NCBI RefSeq assembly: GCF_000613125.1
Contig: NZ_HG964497.1
Coordinates: 4,810,378 to 4,874,377, forward strand
Source: Bacillus sp. EB01
Lineage (GTDB): Bacteria; Bacillota; Bacilli; Bacillales; Cytobacillaceae
DNA: 64,000 bases
Direction of reading: 5' to 3'
Made by a program: the position numbers and the translations under genes
In this document: in pieces, positions 1 to 7,990 of the stretch
How the letters are laid out: the number at the start of each line of letters is the position of its first letter
How positions within the stretch are numbered: the stretch's first letter is position 1
The notes under the pieces: model-generated
What the model saw: the letters and a program-made list of their open reading frames with translations, nothing else
The model's database searches: none
Told to the model about the DNA's origin: nothing

Positions 1-73
1 AGGTTGATAGGTCAGAGGTGGAAGCGCGGCGACGTGTGGAGCTGACTGATACTAATAGATCGAGGACTTAACC
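1..73 (+). rRNA. 23S ribosomal RNA, 3' end only
   Basis: The first 73 bases match the conserved 3' end of bacterial 23S rRNA, ending in the ACTAATAGATCGAGGACTTA segment followed by ACC. The rest of the gene lies upstream of the window. It is followed by 5S rRNA and tRNAs on the same strand, as in a Bacillus rrn operon. The exact mature end is estimated from the family. Confidence 0.93.
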
Positions 74-187
74 ATATTTGATTGCTTCGTTTCTTCTGAT
101 TCTTCCTTTACGATTACCCAGTTTTGAGGGAATAAATTTCCCCTTGAAAAAAATCAAAAAGACATTATAATAATATATGTCTTCATT

Positions 188-305
<118 letters not shown>

Positions 306-310
306 AAGAT

Positions 311-386
311 GGAGGATTAGCTCAGCTGGGAGAGCATCTGCCTTACAAGCAGAGGGTCGGCGGTTCGATCCCGTCATCCTCCACCA
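311..386 (+). tRNA. tRNA-Val (anticodon TAC)
   Basis: Cloverleaf with acceptor GGAGGAT pairing to ATCCTCC, a TAC anticodon in loop CTTACAA, a GGTTCGATCC T-arm and an encoded CCA. It is the first tRNA after 5S, six bases downstream. Confidence 0.95.
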
Positions 387-391
387 TTTAT

Positions 392-464
<73 letters not shown>

Positions 465-510
465 CCTTTTCGAGCCGTTACTATTGAGTTGTAGAGTAAC
501 ATTTTGTTTA

Positions 511-586
511 GAGCCATTAGCTCAGTTGGTAGAGCATCTGACTTTTAATCAGAGGGTCGAAGGTTCGAGTCCTTCATGGCTCACCA
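511..586 (+). tRNA. tRNA-Lys (anticodon TTT)
   Basis: Acceptor GAGCCAT pairs with ATGGCTC, anticodon TTT in loop CTTTTAA, CCA encoded. Confidence 0.95.
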
Positions 587-595
587 TTTTAATAT

Positions 596-677
596 GCGGG
601 TGTGGCGGAATTGGCAGACGCACCAGACTTAGGATCTGGCGCCGCGAGGCGTGGGGGTTCGACTCCCTTCACCCGCA
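596..677 (+). tRNA. tRNA-Leu (anticodon TAG)
   Basis: Class II tRNA with a long variable arm (GGCGCCGCGAGGCGT region). Acceptor GCGGGTG pairs with CACCCGC; anticodon TAG. No CCA is encoded. Confidence 0.94.
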
Positions 678-687
678 CTTTATTCAC

Positions 688-762
688 GCGGAAGTAGTTC
701 AGTGGTAGAACACCACCTTGCCAAGGTGGGGGTCGCGGGTTCGAATCCCGTCTTCCGCTCCA
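688..762 (+). tRNA. tRNA-Gly (anticodon GCC)
   Basis: Acceptor GCGGAAG pairs with CTTCCGC; anticodon GCC in loop TTGCCAA; CCA encoded. Confidence 0.95.
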
Positions 763-770
763 AGATATAT

Positions 771-856
771 GCCGGGGTGGCGGAACTGGCAGACGCACAG
801 GACTTAAAATCCTGCGGTAGGTGACTACCGTACCGGTTCGATTCCGGTCCTCGGCA
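771..856 (+). tRNA. tRNA-Leu (anticodon TAA)
   Basis: Class II tRNA with variable arm GCGGTAGGTGACTACCGT. Acceptor GCCGGGG pairs with the TCCTCGGC end through a G-T pair; anticodon TAA; no encoded CCA. Confidence 0.94.
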
Positions 857-872
857 TTTCTTTTTAAAATAT

Positions 873-949
<77 letters not shown>

Positions 950-956
950 TTATTAT

Positions 957-1033
957 CGGGAAGTAGCTCAGCTTGGTAGAGCACTTGGTTTGGGACCAAG
1001 GGGTCGCAGGTTCGAATCCTGTCTTCCCGACCA
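957..1033 (+). tRNA. tRNA-Pro (anticodon TGG)
   Basis: Acceptor CGGGAAG pairs with CTTCCCG; anticodon TGG in loop TTTGGGA; CCA encoded. Confidence 0.95.
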
Positions 1034-1049
1034 GCAGGTTTTATTTAAT

Positions 1050-1125
1050 GGGGGATTAGCTCAGCTGGGAGAGCGCCTGCCTTGCACGCAGGAGGTCAGC
1101 GGTTCGATCCCGCTATCCTCCACCA
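1050..1125 (+). tRNA. tRNA-Ala (anticodon TGC)
   Basis: Acceptor GGGGGAT pairs with ATCCTCC (one G-T pair); anticodon TGC in loop CTTGCAC; CCA encoded. Confidence 0.94.
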
Positions 1126-1148
1126 TTAATTATTTGAATTAAACATAT

Positions 1149-1225
1149 GGCGGTGTAGCTCAGCTGGCTAGAGCGTACGGTTCATACCCGTAAGGTCGGG
1201 GGTTCGATCCCCTCCGCCGCTACCA
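1149..1225 (+). tRNA. tRNA-Met, elongator (anticodon CAT)
   Basis: Acceptor GGCGGTG pairs with CGCCGCT; anticodon CAT; CCA encoded. The GGG/CCC anticodon stem of an initiator is absent. Its place after Ala matches elongator Met in the B. subtilis trnB order. Confidence 0.88.
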
Positions 1226-1235
1226 TTCTTTACAA

Positions 1236-1309
1236 GGACCTTTAGCTCAGCTGGTTAGAGCAGACGGCTCATAACCGTCCGGTCGTAGGTTCGAGTCCTA
1301 CAAGGTCCA
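1236..1309 (+). tRNA. tRNA-Ile2 or Met (anticodon CAT)
   Basis: Acceptor GGACCTT pairs with AAGGTCC; anticodon CAT. The slot between Met and Ser(TGA) is the Ile2 (lysidine-modified CAT) gene in the B. subtilis trnB cluster, so Ile2 is the likely identity. CAT alone cannot separate Ile2 from Met by eye. CCA is not encoded. Confidence 0.85.
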
Positions 1310-1326
1310 CCTGATTTATTATAAAT

Positions 1327-1419
1327 GGAGGAATACCCAAGTCTGGCTGAAGGGATCGGTCTTGAAAACCGACAGGCGGGTTAAACCGCGCGGGGGTTCG
1401 AATCCCTCTTCCTCCGCCA
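1327..1419 (+). tRNA. tRNA-Ser (anticodon TGA)
   Basis: Class II tRNA of 93 nt with a long variable arm. Acceptor GGAGGAA pairs with TTCCTCC; anticodon TGA; CCA encoded. A spacer of about 68 nt with no gene follows. Confidence 0.94.
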
Positions 1420-1487
1420 TTTATTTTTCTGAGTGGGACAGTCGATGCTTTCTTAGGGCATAGACAAAACTTTATACTTTTTATCGT

Positions 1488-1561
<74 letters not shown>

Positions 1562-1564
1562 TTC

Positions 1565-1641
1565 GGTCTGGTAGTTCAGTTGGTTAGAATGCCTGCCTGT
1601 CACGCAGGAGGTCGCGGGTTCGAGTCCCGTCCAGACCGCCA
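1565..1641 (+). tRNA. tRNA-Asp (anticodon GTC)
   Basis: Acceptor GGTCTGG pairs with CCAGACC; anticodon GTC in loop CTGTCAC; CCA encoded. It starts only three bases after the initiator tRNA. Confidence 0.95.
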
Positions 1642-1649
1642 TTTTTTAT

Positions 1650-1725
1650 GGCTCAGTAGCTCAGTCGGTAGAGCAATGGACTGAAAATCCATGTGTCGGC
1701 GGTTCGATTCCGTCCTGAGCCACCA
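1650..1725 (+). tRNA. tRNA-Phe (anticodon GAA)
   Basis: Acceptor GGCTCAG pairs with CTGAGCC; anticodon GAA in loop CTGAAAA; CCA encoded. Confidence 0.95.
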
Positions 1726-1740
1726 TTACTTTTTGATAAT

Positions 1741-1817
1741 GGCGATTGTGGCGAAGTGGTTAACGCACCTGATTGTGGTTCAGGCATTCGTGGGTTCGAT
1801 TCCCATCAGTCGCCCCA
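1741..1817 (+). tRNA. tRNA-His (anticodon GTG)
   Basis: Carries the extra 5' G(-1) opposite C73 that marks tRNA-His. Acceptor GCGATTG pairs with CAGTCGC; anticodon GTG; CCA encoded. Confidence 0.95.
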
Positions 1818-1832
1818 TTCATAACTTAATAT

Positions 1833-1906
1833 GCGGGTGTAGTTTAATGGTAAAACTCCAGCCTTCCAAGCTGATGTCGTGGGTTCGATTCCCATCACCC
1901 GCTCCA
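1833..1906 (+). tRNA. tRNA-Gly (anticodon TCC)
   Basis: Acceptor GCGGGTG pairs with CACCCGC; anticodon TCC in loop CTTCCAA; CCA encoded. This is the second glycine tRNA of the cluster. Confidence 0.95.
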
Positions 1907-1911
1907 TATGT

Positions 1912-1988
<77 letters not shown>

Positions 1989-2025
1989 TTTTTGTGTAAA
2001 AATTAAAATGTATGATATTTATTAT

Positions 2026-2100
2026 TCCGCAGTAGCTCAGTGGTAGAGCAATCGGCTGTTAACCGATCGGTCGTAGGTTCGAGTCCTACCTGCGGAGCCA
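2026..2100 (+). tRNA. tRNA-Asn (anticodon GTT)
   Basis: Acceptor TCCGCAG pairs with CTGCGGA; anticodon GTT in loop CTGTTAA; CCA encoded. Confidence 0.95.
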
Positions 2101-2103
2101 TTT

Positions 2104-2191
2104 GGGGAAGTACTCAAGAGGCTGAAGAGGCGCCCCTGCTAAGGGTGTAGGTCGGGTAACCGGCGCGAGGGTTCAAATCCCTCCTTCTCCG
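2104..2191 (+). tRNA. tRNA-Ser (anticodon GCT)
   Basis: Class II tRNA with a long variable arm. Acceptor GGGGAAG pairs with CTTCTCC with one G-T pair; anticodon GCT; no CCA encoded. It starts three bases after tRNA-Asn. Confidence 0.94.
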
Positions 2192-2199
2192 TTCCTTAT

Positions 2200-2271
2200 G
2201 GCCCCTTGGTCAAGCGGTTAAGACACCGCCCTTTCACGGCGGTAACACGGGTTCGAATCCCGTAGGGGTCA
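2200..2271 (+). tRNA. tRNA-Glu (anticodon TTC)
   Basis: Acceptor GGCCCCT pairs with AGGGGTC; anticodon TTC in loop CTTTCAC; no CCA encoded. It is the last tRNA of the cluster, as in B. subtilis trnB. Confidence 0.95.
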
Positions 2272-2280
2272 TCCTGAAAA

Positions 2281-2313
2281 GGCTGCAGACAAAATGTCTG
2301 CAGCTTTTTTTCT
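2281..2313 (+). terminator. Terminator of the rRNA-tRNA operon
   Basis: A 9-bp perfect stem GCTGCAGAC / GTCTGCAGC with loop AAAAT is followed by eight T. It lies ten bases after tRNA-Glu and ends the operon. Confidence 0.9.
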
Positions 2314-2363
2314 ATGTTTATGAAGCTGCGTGACAGTGGCTAAAATTTTTATTGGCATGTATA

Positions 2364-2653
2364 TGTCTAGCTCCAGAAGGAAAGCTTACCAGAAATTACT
2401 CTGCACAAAATTACACGCGTAGCGCAAAGAGGACGCTTTCGTGGCGCAAACTTCAGGCCTCCTACCTACAATAAAGTCATGCACGAATGAACACTCGTCT
2501 TCGTAATTCCTAAATCTAAGACAAGGTCCATACATTTTGAACGGGGATGACCACAAAGGAAAGCTCATAGAAATAATAATCCCAGAGACAGGCGCGTTTT
2601 GCCTGTCGCGATGCGTTCCGTGCCTGTCATGAATCCGATTGCGCTTTAGATCA
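2364..2653 (-). repeat. Dispersed intergenic repeat, long diverged copy
   Basis: Read on the minus strand the element begins with AAAGCGCAATCGG and ends with CTGGAGCTAGACAT. These are the ends shared by the repeats near 12786, 32128, 32557, 32706 and 38926. Its first part contains several GACAGGC / GCCTGTC motifs, as in the copy at 32706. An ORF of 102 codons inside it has no credible ribosome site and is probably not a gene. Confidence 0.55.
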
Positions 2654-3156
2654 TTAATGAACTTGAAAGATTTTTTGAGGCACCTAATACTCATGCTTTT
2701 TACATACTCTTTAAAACAAACATAAAGAATTCATCTATATTTTTTTACTTCTCCTCAATTATTTACCTGATGCGAGAAAAAGACAACGCACTAGGATAAG
2801 CTACGCAACCTTCACTTTAACAAAACTCCTGTTTCTTCTATTAAGTCTCTTATTTTCTAAATAAGTCTCTTGTTTTCAGAAATTTTTTTAAAAAAAATTA
2901 ATAAATAGGATTAGTTTCTATTTAATTTGGGTATTTAATTAAAATCTAATAGTATCGTCCCCCTGGTTTACCTGGATACTTCTTGCTCGTTAAACCCAAT
3001 AATTATGTAAGTAAGTTACATATCTTTTCCCCGTTTGGTAGTCATTAAGTTGCCATATTTCGTTCGACATATCAAAGGGAAATTTGTCTGTTAGTGGTAT
3101 AAAGTTTATCATTTAATCCGCTTTAGGGTAGGAACGGTAGACCTTTTAAAGGTTTT
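2654..3156. other. AT-rich spacer without a recognised gene
   Basis: About 500 bp between the repeat and the glgC leader. I see no ORF with a ribosome site and no RNA family I know. A short 19-bp duplication with AAGTCTCTTRTTTTC occurs near 2840-2880. Confidence 0.4.
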
Positions 3157-3190
3157 TAACCTATTTTGTCTAAATAGGACGTTTTTTTTA
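3157..3190 (+). terminator. Terminator-like hairpin with no gene upstream
   Basis: Stem CCTATTT (3160-3166) and AAATAGG (3172-3178) with a 5-nt loop are followed by a run of T from 3182. Just upstream, ACCTTTTAAAGGT and AACCT could form competing pairs, so this may be the end of a leader RNA rather than of a gene transcript. There is no plus-strand gene for 900 bp upstream except the terminated tRNA operon. Confidence 0.45.
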
Positions 3191-3360
3191 TAAAGGGATA
3201 TTGTTTAAACAAACGAATTATAGAGCGGAATAGGAATATTCTTTTCAAAGGGGAAAAGAGTATCACAACAAAAACGGTGAAACTTGAAAAATAGTGGGCC
3301 CTAGCATTTCGCCTATCGTAAGTTGTGGGGTATGGGGGATTAACGGTTCCAATCTTTAAA

Positions 3361-3439
3361 AATCCGGGCTGCCAGGAAAAAGCCTTTTGAGGTGTAGGGG
3401 ATACCTCAGAATCAGGCTTTATTTATTAATGTCCGGATT
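3361..3439 (+). ncRNA. Candidate structured 5' leader of glgC
   Basis: Three nested complementary pairs lie directly before the glgC ribosome site: AATCCGG (3361-3367) with CCGGATT (3433-3439), AAAGCCT (3379-3385) with AGGCTTT (3414-3420), and TGAGGT (3388-3393) with ACCTCA (3403-3408). The outer helix ends one base before the AGAGAGGAG ribosome site. I do not recognise a known riboswitch class; folding was judged by eye. Confidence 0.4.
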
Positions 3440-3456
3440 AAGAGAGGAGCGGCTGG

Positions 3457-4602
3457 ATGGAGAAGAAAAAATGTGTGGCAATGCTTCTGGCTGGAGGTCA
3501 GGGGACAAGGCTAAGGGAATTGACTGAGACCATAGCAAAGCCTGCAGTCCCTTTTGGAGGCAAATATAGAATTATTGATTTTACCTTAAGTAATTGTACT
3601 AATTCTGGTATTGATACCGTAGGGGTTCTTACCCAATATCAGCCTATGCTTTTAAATTCTTATATTGGAATTGGAAGTGCATGGGACCTCGATAGAACGG
3701 ATGGCGGGGTTACTGTATTGCCTCCATTTAGCGAATCTGCGGATGTTAAATGGTACACAGGAACCGCATGTGCTGTTTATCAAAATCTTAATTATTTGAG
3801 GCAGTATGACCCAGAATATGTACTGATTCTTTCCGGAGACCACATTTATAAGATGAACTACGAAGATATGCTGCAATACCATATTGAAAAAAATGCTGAT
3901 GTAACCATATCGGTGGTTGAAGTTCCAAGAGCAGAGGCAAGCCGGTTTGGAATCATGAATACCGGGTCAGATATGCAGGTTCTTGAATTTGAAGAGAAGC
4001 CCGATAACCCCAAAAGCACTCTCGCATCCATGGGCATTTATATTTTTAACTGGGAAGTCCTTAAAAATTGCCTGGAGTCGGATTATAGTAATTCAAACTC
4101 GAGCCATGACTTTGGCAAGGATATCATACCTAGCCTGGTCAAGGGGCAGGAGCAGGTATATGCTTATCCGTTTAGCGGCTATTGGAAGGATGTAGGCACA
4201 GTCGAAAGCCTTTGGGAAGCGAATATGGATCTTCTTGATGAAAATTGCCCGCTTGATTTATTTGATCATGGCTGGAGAATCTATTCTGTTAATCCAAATC
4301 AGCCTCCCCAATTCATATCTAGTGATGCTACTATTATGGAATCTTTAATAAATGAGGGTTGTACGATAGAAGGAGATATTGTTCGGTCCGTAGTATTTCA
4401 GGGTGTCAGTGTTGGTAGTGGTGCCTATATAAAGGACTCAGTCATCATGCCGGAAGCCATCATAGGCAAGAACACTTCGATAGAGCGTGCAATTGTTCCT
4501 GCCAATATGAAGGTTCCAGATGGCATGGTGATTTGTCCCGAACCCGGGAAAATAGTATTAGTTGATGAAAAATTATGTCAGGAATATAACTTGGCTAAAT
4601 GA
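3457..4602 (+). CDS. glgC: Glucose-1-phosphate adenylyltransferase GlgC
   Basis: Makes ADP-glucose from glucose-1-phosphate and ATP, the committed step of bacterial glycogen synthesis in the cytoplasm. The 381-aa protein has the nucleotidyltransferase signature LAGGQGTRL (residues 11-19), [15 protein letters not shown] (28-42), [10 protein letters not shown] (about 125-134) and [15 protein letters not shown] (about 241). A left-handed beta-helix of hexapeptide repeats fills the last 90 residues. Length is normal for Firmicute GlgC. The ATG has a good ribosome site (GAGAGGAG). glgD follows with 16 bases between stop and start. The usual partners glgB, glgA and glgP are not next to it. Confidence 0.95.
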   Translation: MEKKKCVAMLLAGGQGTRLRELTETIAKPAVPFGGKYRIIDFTLSNCTNSGIDTVGVLTQYQPMLLNSYIGIGSAWDLDRTDGGVTVLPPFSESADVKWYTGTACAVYQNLNYLRQYDPEYVLILSGDHIYKMNYEDMLQYHIEKNADVTISVVEVPRAEASRFGIMNTGSDMQVLEFEEKPDNPKSTLASMGIYIFNWEVLKNCLESDYSNSNSSHDFGKDIIPSLVKGQEQVYAYPFSGYWKDVGTVESLWEANMDLLDENCPLDLFDHGWRIYSVNPNQPPQFISSDATIMESLINEGCTIEGDIVRSVVFQGVSVGSGAYIKDSVIMPEAIIGKNTSIERAIVPANMKVPDGMVICPEPGKIVLVDEKLCQEYNLAK

Positions 4603-4618
4603 AAAAGGAGGGACAGGA

Positions 4619-5671
4619 ATGTTAAAACAGCTATTAGGTGTAATTGATGCTGCTGCTAACCACAAAGATCTGCAGGAATTGTTGCTGCACAGGCCAGTCG
4701 CTGCCCTGCCTTTTGCCGGAAGATACCGACTTATTGATTTTGCCTTATCAAGTATGGTGAACTCGGGTATACAAAGTGTTGCAGTATTTCCTAGAGGAGG
4801 CTACCGCTCACTTATGGATCATTTGGGGTCCGGAAAAAATTGGGATCTTAATCGAAAAAGAGATGGATTATTCTTTTTTCCTCCTATGGAGGTAAAGGAT
4901 AATGCTTTTAGAGGAACAGGATGCTTTGCACATTTTGCAGAAAATCTCGATTTCTTTTATAGAAGTACACAGGAATATACGTTAGTATCAAATTCCTACA
5001 CAGTAATCAATGAGGACTTTAGAACAATGCTAGATACACATCAGGTATATGGGTGTGATATCACTGAGGTTTATAAAAATGGAAAATCTTTAAATATTTA
5101 CTTGTTGAAAACATCACTCTTAATCGATTTAATCGAGAACAGAGAAAATACAGGATATAGAAGTCTTGATGATGTACTTGACGATTTTTCGAGCCCTTAT
5201 ACTAGCTGCAGGTTTGAATATAAAGGCTACGCAGAACAAGTAGATTCCATAAAAAGCTTTTACAAGGTCAGTATGGATTTGCTTAACCCAACTGTCTGGC
5301 ATACTCTTTTTAAGAAAGAACAGCCGGTATTCACCAAGGTTAAGGATGAGCCACCTTCCCATTATTATAAAGGTTCTAGTGTTAAGCGAGCCCTTTTGGC
5401 TAACGGCTGCAAGGTAAGGGGAGAGGTGGAAAATAGTATAATCTCCAGAGGAGTAAGCATCGGACAGGAAACGATTATTCGAAATAGTATTATTATGCAG
5501 AAGAGCCAAATCGGAGAAAATTGTATCCTTGAGTCGGTGATCCTGGATAAGGATGTTAAAGTTGAACCCGGAACAATACTTATTGGAAGTCCCCAGAATC
5601 CTATTGTTATAGGAAAAGGTTCAGTCGTCCAGCCTACTTCGGCAAAAGTTAGCTCTCTTTTGGCTTTGTAG
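4619..5671 (+). CDS. glgD: GlgD, non-catalytic partner of ADP-glucose pyrophosphorylase
   Basis: 350-aa paralogue of GlgC. It keeps the fold (PFAGRYRLIDFALS near residue 32, hexapeptide repeats at the C-terminus) but lacks the GGQGTRL nucleotide loop, and the SGDH metal motif is replaced by NSYTVINEDF. As known for Bacillus and Geobacillus GlgD, it probably raises activity of a GlgCD complex rather than catalysing. The reading frame is open 19 codons further upstream, overlapping glgC, but the ATG at 4619 is preceded by AAAAAGGAGGG and is the better start. A terminator follows, so the transcript ends after glgD. Confidence 0.92.
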   Translation: MLKQLLGVIDAAANHKDLQELLLHRPVAALPFAGRYRLIDFALSSMVNSGIQSVAVFPRGGYRSLMDHLGSGKNWDLNRKRDGLFFFPPMEVKDNAFRGTGCFAHFAENLDFFYRSTQEYTLVSNSYTVINEDFRTMLDTHQVYGCDITEVYKNGKSLNIYLLKTSLLIDLIENRENTGYRSLDDVLDDFSSPYTSCRFEYKGYAEQVDSIKSFYKVSMDLLNPTVWHTLFKKEQPVFTKVKDEPPSHYYKGSSVKRALLANGCKVRGEVENSIISRGVSIGQETIIRNSIIMQKSQIGENCILESVILDKDVKVEPGTILIGSPQNPIVIGKGSVVQPTSAKVSSLLAL

Positions 5672-5677
5672 AATCGC

Positions 5678-5713
5678 AAAACAGCCTTCCCAATTACAGG
5701 GAGGCTGTTTTTT
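5678..5713 (+). terminator. Terminator after glgD, probably bidirectional
   Basis: Stem AAACAGCCTTCC / GGGAGGCTGTTT followed by T on the plus strand. The A-rich left flank gives a T run on the minus strand, so it can also end yteA, whose stop lies at 5727. Confidence 0.8.
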
Positions 5714-5726
5714 GCTGTTTATATAA

Positions 5727-6476
5727 TCAATCCTCTTCCAAATAGCTATCCTTACGCTTGTAAGGGACATCTCCCATTTGTGATTCTAGTCCTTTTCGAT
5801 CAAGGGTTTCTTCAAGTTTTTCCAGCTTTTGAACCTTACTGAACTGGCGGTTTCCACCTTCAATATCGTTCGAAACTATTTCCTCGATATCCTCCGCTTG
5901 GGCTTCTTCATTAACGCCTTTATTATATAAGTCATTATAGTTGTCGTAATCACCAACCATATCCTGTGGGCCATCTGCTGTTCCATAGCGGGCAACCTCT
6001 TCAAAACTGTCATTTGTATCAATAACGCCGCCCTCGCTTCTGCCCCGGAATGAATTAGGAATGGACGGTGTTAGCAAATCCTCTTCTACTGGCCGGTCGG
6101 TTGCAGGTACCTTTTCAGGAGTGTGTTCAACGCAATAAAGAGTTGAGGGTATTGCTTCGAGTCTTTCAAAAGGAATTTCCTTTTCACATTCACGGCAGAT
6201 TCCATATGTTCCATCTTCCATAGCTGCTAATGCTTCTTTTACCTTTTCCAGCTCATCCCCCGCATGATCTTCAAGGGCATAGTCTTTCTGTCGCTCATAC
6301 AGTTCTGTCCCCAAGTCAGCAGGATGATTGTCAAGTGAAGATAACTCCCCGACCGTTTCGGTTTCTGCATCTTTCCGGTCAGTATAACCGTCTTCCATTT
6401 TCAACTGGGTCTCCAGATTTTTTTCTTCCTCTTTTAATAAATATTTCAATGTATTTAACTGATTTGTCGTTAACAT
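5727..6476 (-). CDS. yteA: YteA family regulatory zinc-finger protein (DksA/TraR type)
   Basis: 249-aa protein of the Bacillus YteA sporulation-associated family. The N-terminal half is an acidic coiled coil, followed by a DksA/TraR-like zinc finger with ligands Cys94, Cys97, Cys115 and His118 (CREC ... YCVEH); the C-terminal half is low complexity and acidic. The frame stays open for another 78 codons upstream, but that extension has no family resemblance. The ATG at 6476 is preceded by GGATGTGGA and gives the normal family length. The molecular role is not established; DksA relatives bind RNA polymerase. Confidence 0.85.
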   Translation of the reverse strand: MLTTNQLNTLKYLLKEEEKNLETQLKMEDGYTDRKDAETETVGELSSLDNHPADLGTELYERQKDYALEDHAGDELEKVKEALAAMEDGTYGICRECEKEIPFERLEAIPSTLYCVEHTPEKVPATDRPVEEDLLTPSIPNSFRGRSEGGVIDTNDSFEEVARYGTADGPQDMVGDYDNYNDLYNKGVNEEAQAEDIEEIVSNDIEGGNRQFSKVQKLEKLEETLDRKGLESQMGDVPYKRKDSYLEED

Positions 6477-6712
6477 AAATTCCACATCCGTTTCGTTGCA
6501 ATTTACTCTTCCTTTAGTATTTTTGATACCCTTCCGGATTGTAATGAAAACATAAACACACTTTGGGGTTTCGATACGGACTGGAGGCTTCGGCCGATAT
6601 AAAGGCATCAAGAGGAGCGTAAGCCCAATCGTATGTAGTATGAAGTACCTATCGGAGGCCGGCGGTACTTTCTCAAAAGAACTTCCCAAAGTGGCGCATT
6701 GCCAAAGCAAAT
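6477..6712. other. Spacer between yteA and menA
   Basis: About 235 bp with no convincing gene. It holds a weak inverted pair, GCTTCGGCCGATA (about 6590) against TATCGGAGGCCGG (about 6652). No promoter could be assigned with confidence. Confidence 0.35.
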
Positions 6713-6742
6713 GAAAAAAGCCCCCGCATAAGCAGGAGCTTT
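6713..6742 (-). terminator. Terminator of menA
   Basis: On the minus strand AGCTCCTGC pairs with GCGGGGGCT through two G-T pairs and is followed by six T. It lies 12 bases beyond the menA stop. Confidence 0.8.
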
Positions 6743-6753
6743 GATAAAACTAA

Positions 6754-7698
6754 TTAAATGAAGTGGCCGATGAATAAACCAATGGCAAACAAGAAACCAA
6801 AAATTGTATTGGTTTGTGCCGTTGCTTTCATTGCTGGCATCATTTCAATTGGGGTTCTGCCGGCTTTGAATCCCTTTACTGCCAAAATAGGCTTTGGCAG
6901 ACTTAGAACGACAATAGCAGCCCAAGGTGAAATAATTTGCAATACAATTAGTAACGCGACAATTATATAAGCAGCTGTAAACATTCCGGCAAGGAAACGA
7001 ATCGCATTGACCCTGCCAAGTAGAATCGCGAGTGTTTTCCTTCCAAATTCTTTATCTCCGTCCAAATCCCGGATATTATTCGAAAGCAGGATTGCACCAA
7101 CAAGAATAGATACTGGAATCGAAACCAAAATACTTACACCCGTAACATAGCCTGTCTGAATAAAGAACGAAATTAAAATGATTAAACAGCCCATAAAGAA
7201 CCCGGCAAATAGTTCTCCGAATGGTGTATAGGCAATAGGCTTTGGACCACCCGTGTAAAGATAGCCGAACAGCATGGAAATACTCCCTATTACTGCAATC
7301 CACCAGCTGCTTTCCATGCAAATGTAGATACCCAGCAAGACAGATACGCCGTATAAAAGCAGAGCCAGTTGCATGACTGTCGCTGGTTTAATACCATCTC
7401 TGACTATGGCCCCGCCAATACCAATTGAATGTTCGTTGTCTAGACCGCGTTTAAAGTCATAGTATTCATTAAACATATTTGTAGCCGCCTGTATCAAAAG
7501 GCAGGCGAGCAGCATTGCACCAAACAGAAGTCCATTTATTTTTCCTTCTTCAAGTGCGAGGACAGTGCCCAAAAAAACTGGGACAAATGCAGCAGTTAAG
7601 GTATGGGGGCGTGTTAGCTGCCACCATGCGTGAAAACCGCGATTGGATTCTGGGATATGGGGTGTGCCTGTCTGTAATTGTGTCTGCATGCATAACAC
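6754..7698 (-). CDS. menA: 1,4-dihydroxy-2-naphthoate polyprenyltransferase MenA
   Basis: Integral membrane prenyltransferase that attaches the polyprenyl tail to 1,4-dihydroxy-2-naphthoate, the penultimate step of menaquinone synthesis. The 314-aa protein has the UbiA-family aspartate motifs: NEYYDFKRGLDNE (residues 77-89) and a second one, NNIRDLDGDKEFGRKTLA (about 205-222), with many hydrophobic segments. Two ATGs (7698 and 7689) are possible starts. It is divergent from menF, so the menaquinone genes share one control region at 7699-7990. Confidence 0.95.
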   Translation of the reverse strand: MLCMQTQLQTGTPHIPESNRGFHAWWQLTRPHTLTAAFVPVFLGTVLALEEGKINGLLFGAMLLACLLIQAATNMFNEYYDFKRGLDNEHSIGIGGAIVRDGIKPATVMQLALLLYGVSVLLGIYICMESSWWIAVIGSISMLFGYLYTGGPKPIAYTPFGELFAGFFMGCLIILISFFIQTGYVTGVSILVSIPVSILVGAILLSNNIRDLDGDKEFGRKTLAILLGRVNAIRFLAGMFTAAYIIVALLIVLQIISPWAAIVVLSLPKPILAVKGFKAGRTPIEMMPAMKATAQTNTIFGFLFAIGLFIGHFI

Positions 7699-7907
7699 TC
7701 CCTGATGTAGTAGTATGGCGATGAATTCTTATATGCCACATTTAAGTGTATGAAATTTAAGGAAAGGTGTCAATTACTTTTTCCTGCCAGCTTCCAGTCA
7801 GTTTACCGAATCGACCCCTGTGGAAATTTAGGAATGTAGCTTAATCGAGGTTTGTTACAGAATAGGATATAATATAGGAAAAAACATGGTGACTGTGACT
7901 ACTGTTA

Positions 7908-7934
7908 TTGACACTCCCGCAATTTGAGTAGTAT
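7908..7934 (+). promoter_or_regulatory. Candidate promoter of the men operon
   Basis: TTGACA at 7908-7913 and TAGTAT at 7929-7934 with 15 bp between them, about 57 bp before the menF ATG. The spacing is short. A TATAAT at 7868-7873 without a good -35 box is an alternative. Confidence 0.35.
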
Positions 7935-7990
7935 TTTTAAATAGGTTTTAAACTGAATGGGGACAGTGGTTTGCGCTGTTTGGAGGGATA

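Noticed and set aside
2386-2694. 102-codon minus-strand ORF
   Set aside because: It lies mostly inside a dispersed repeat, has no ribosome site and no familiar sequence.
6477-6710. N-terminal extension of yteA (78 codons)
   Set aside because: The extension has no relation to the family and the internal ATG gives the usual length and a ribosome site.
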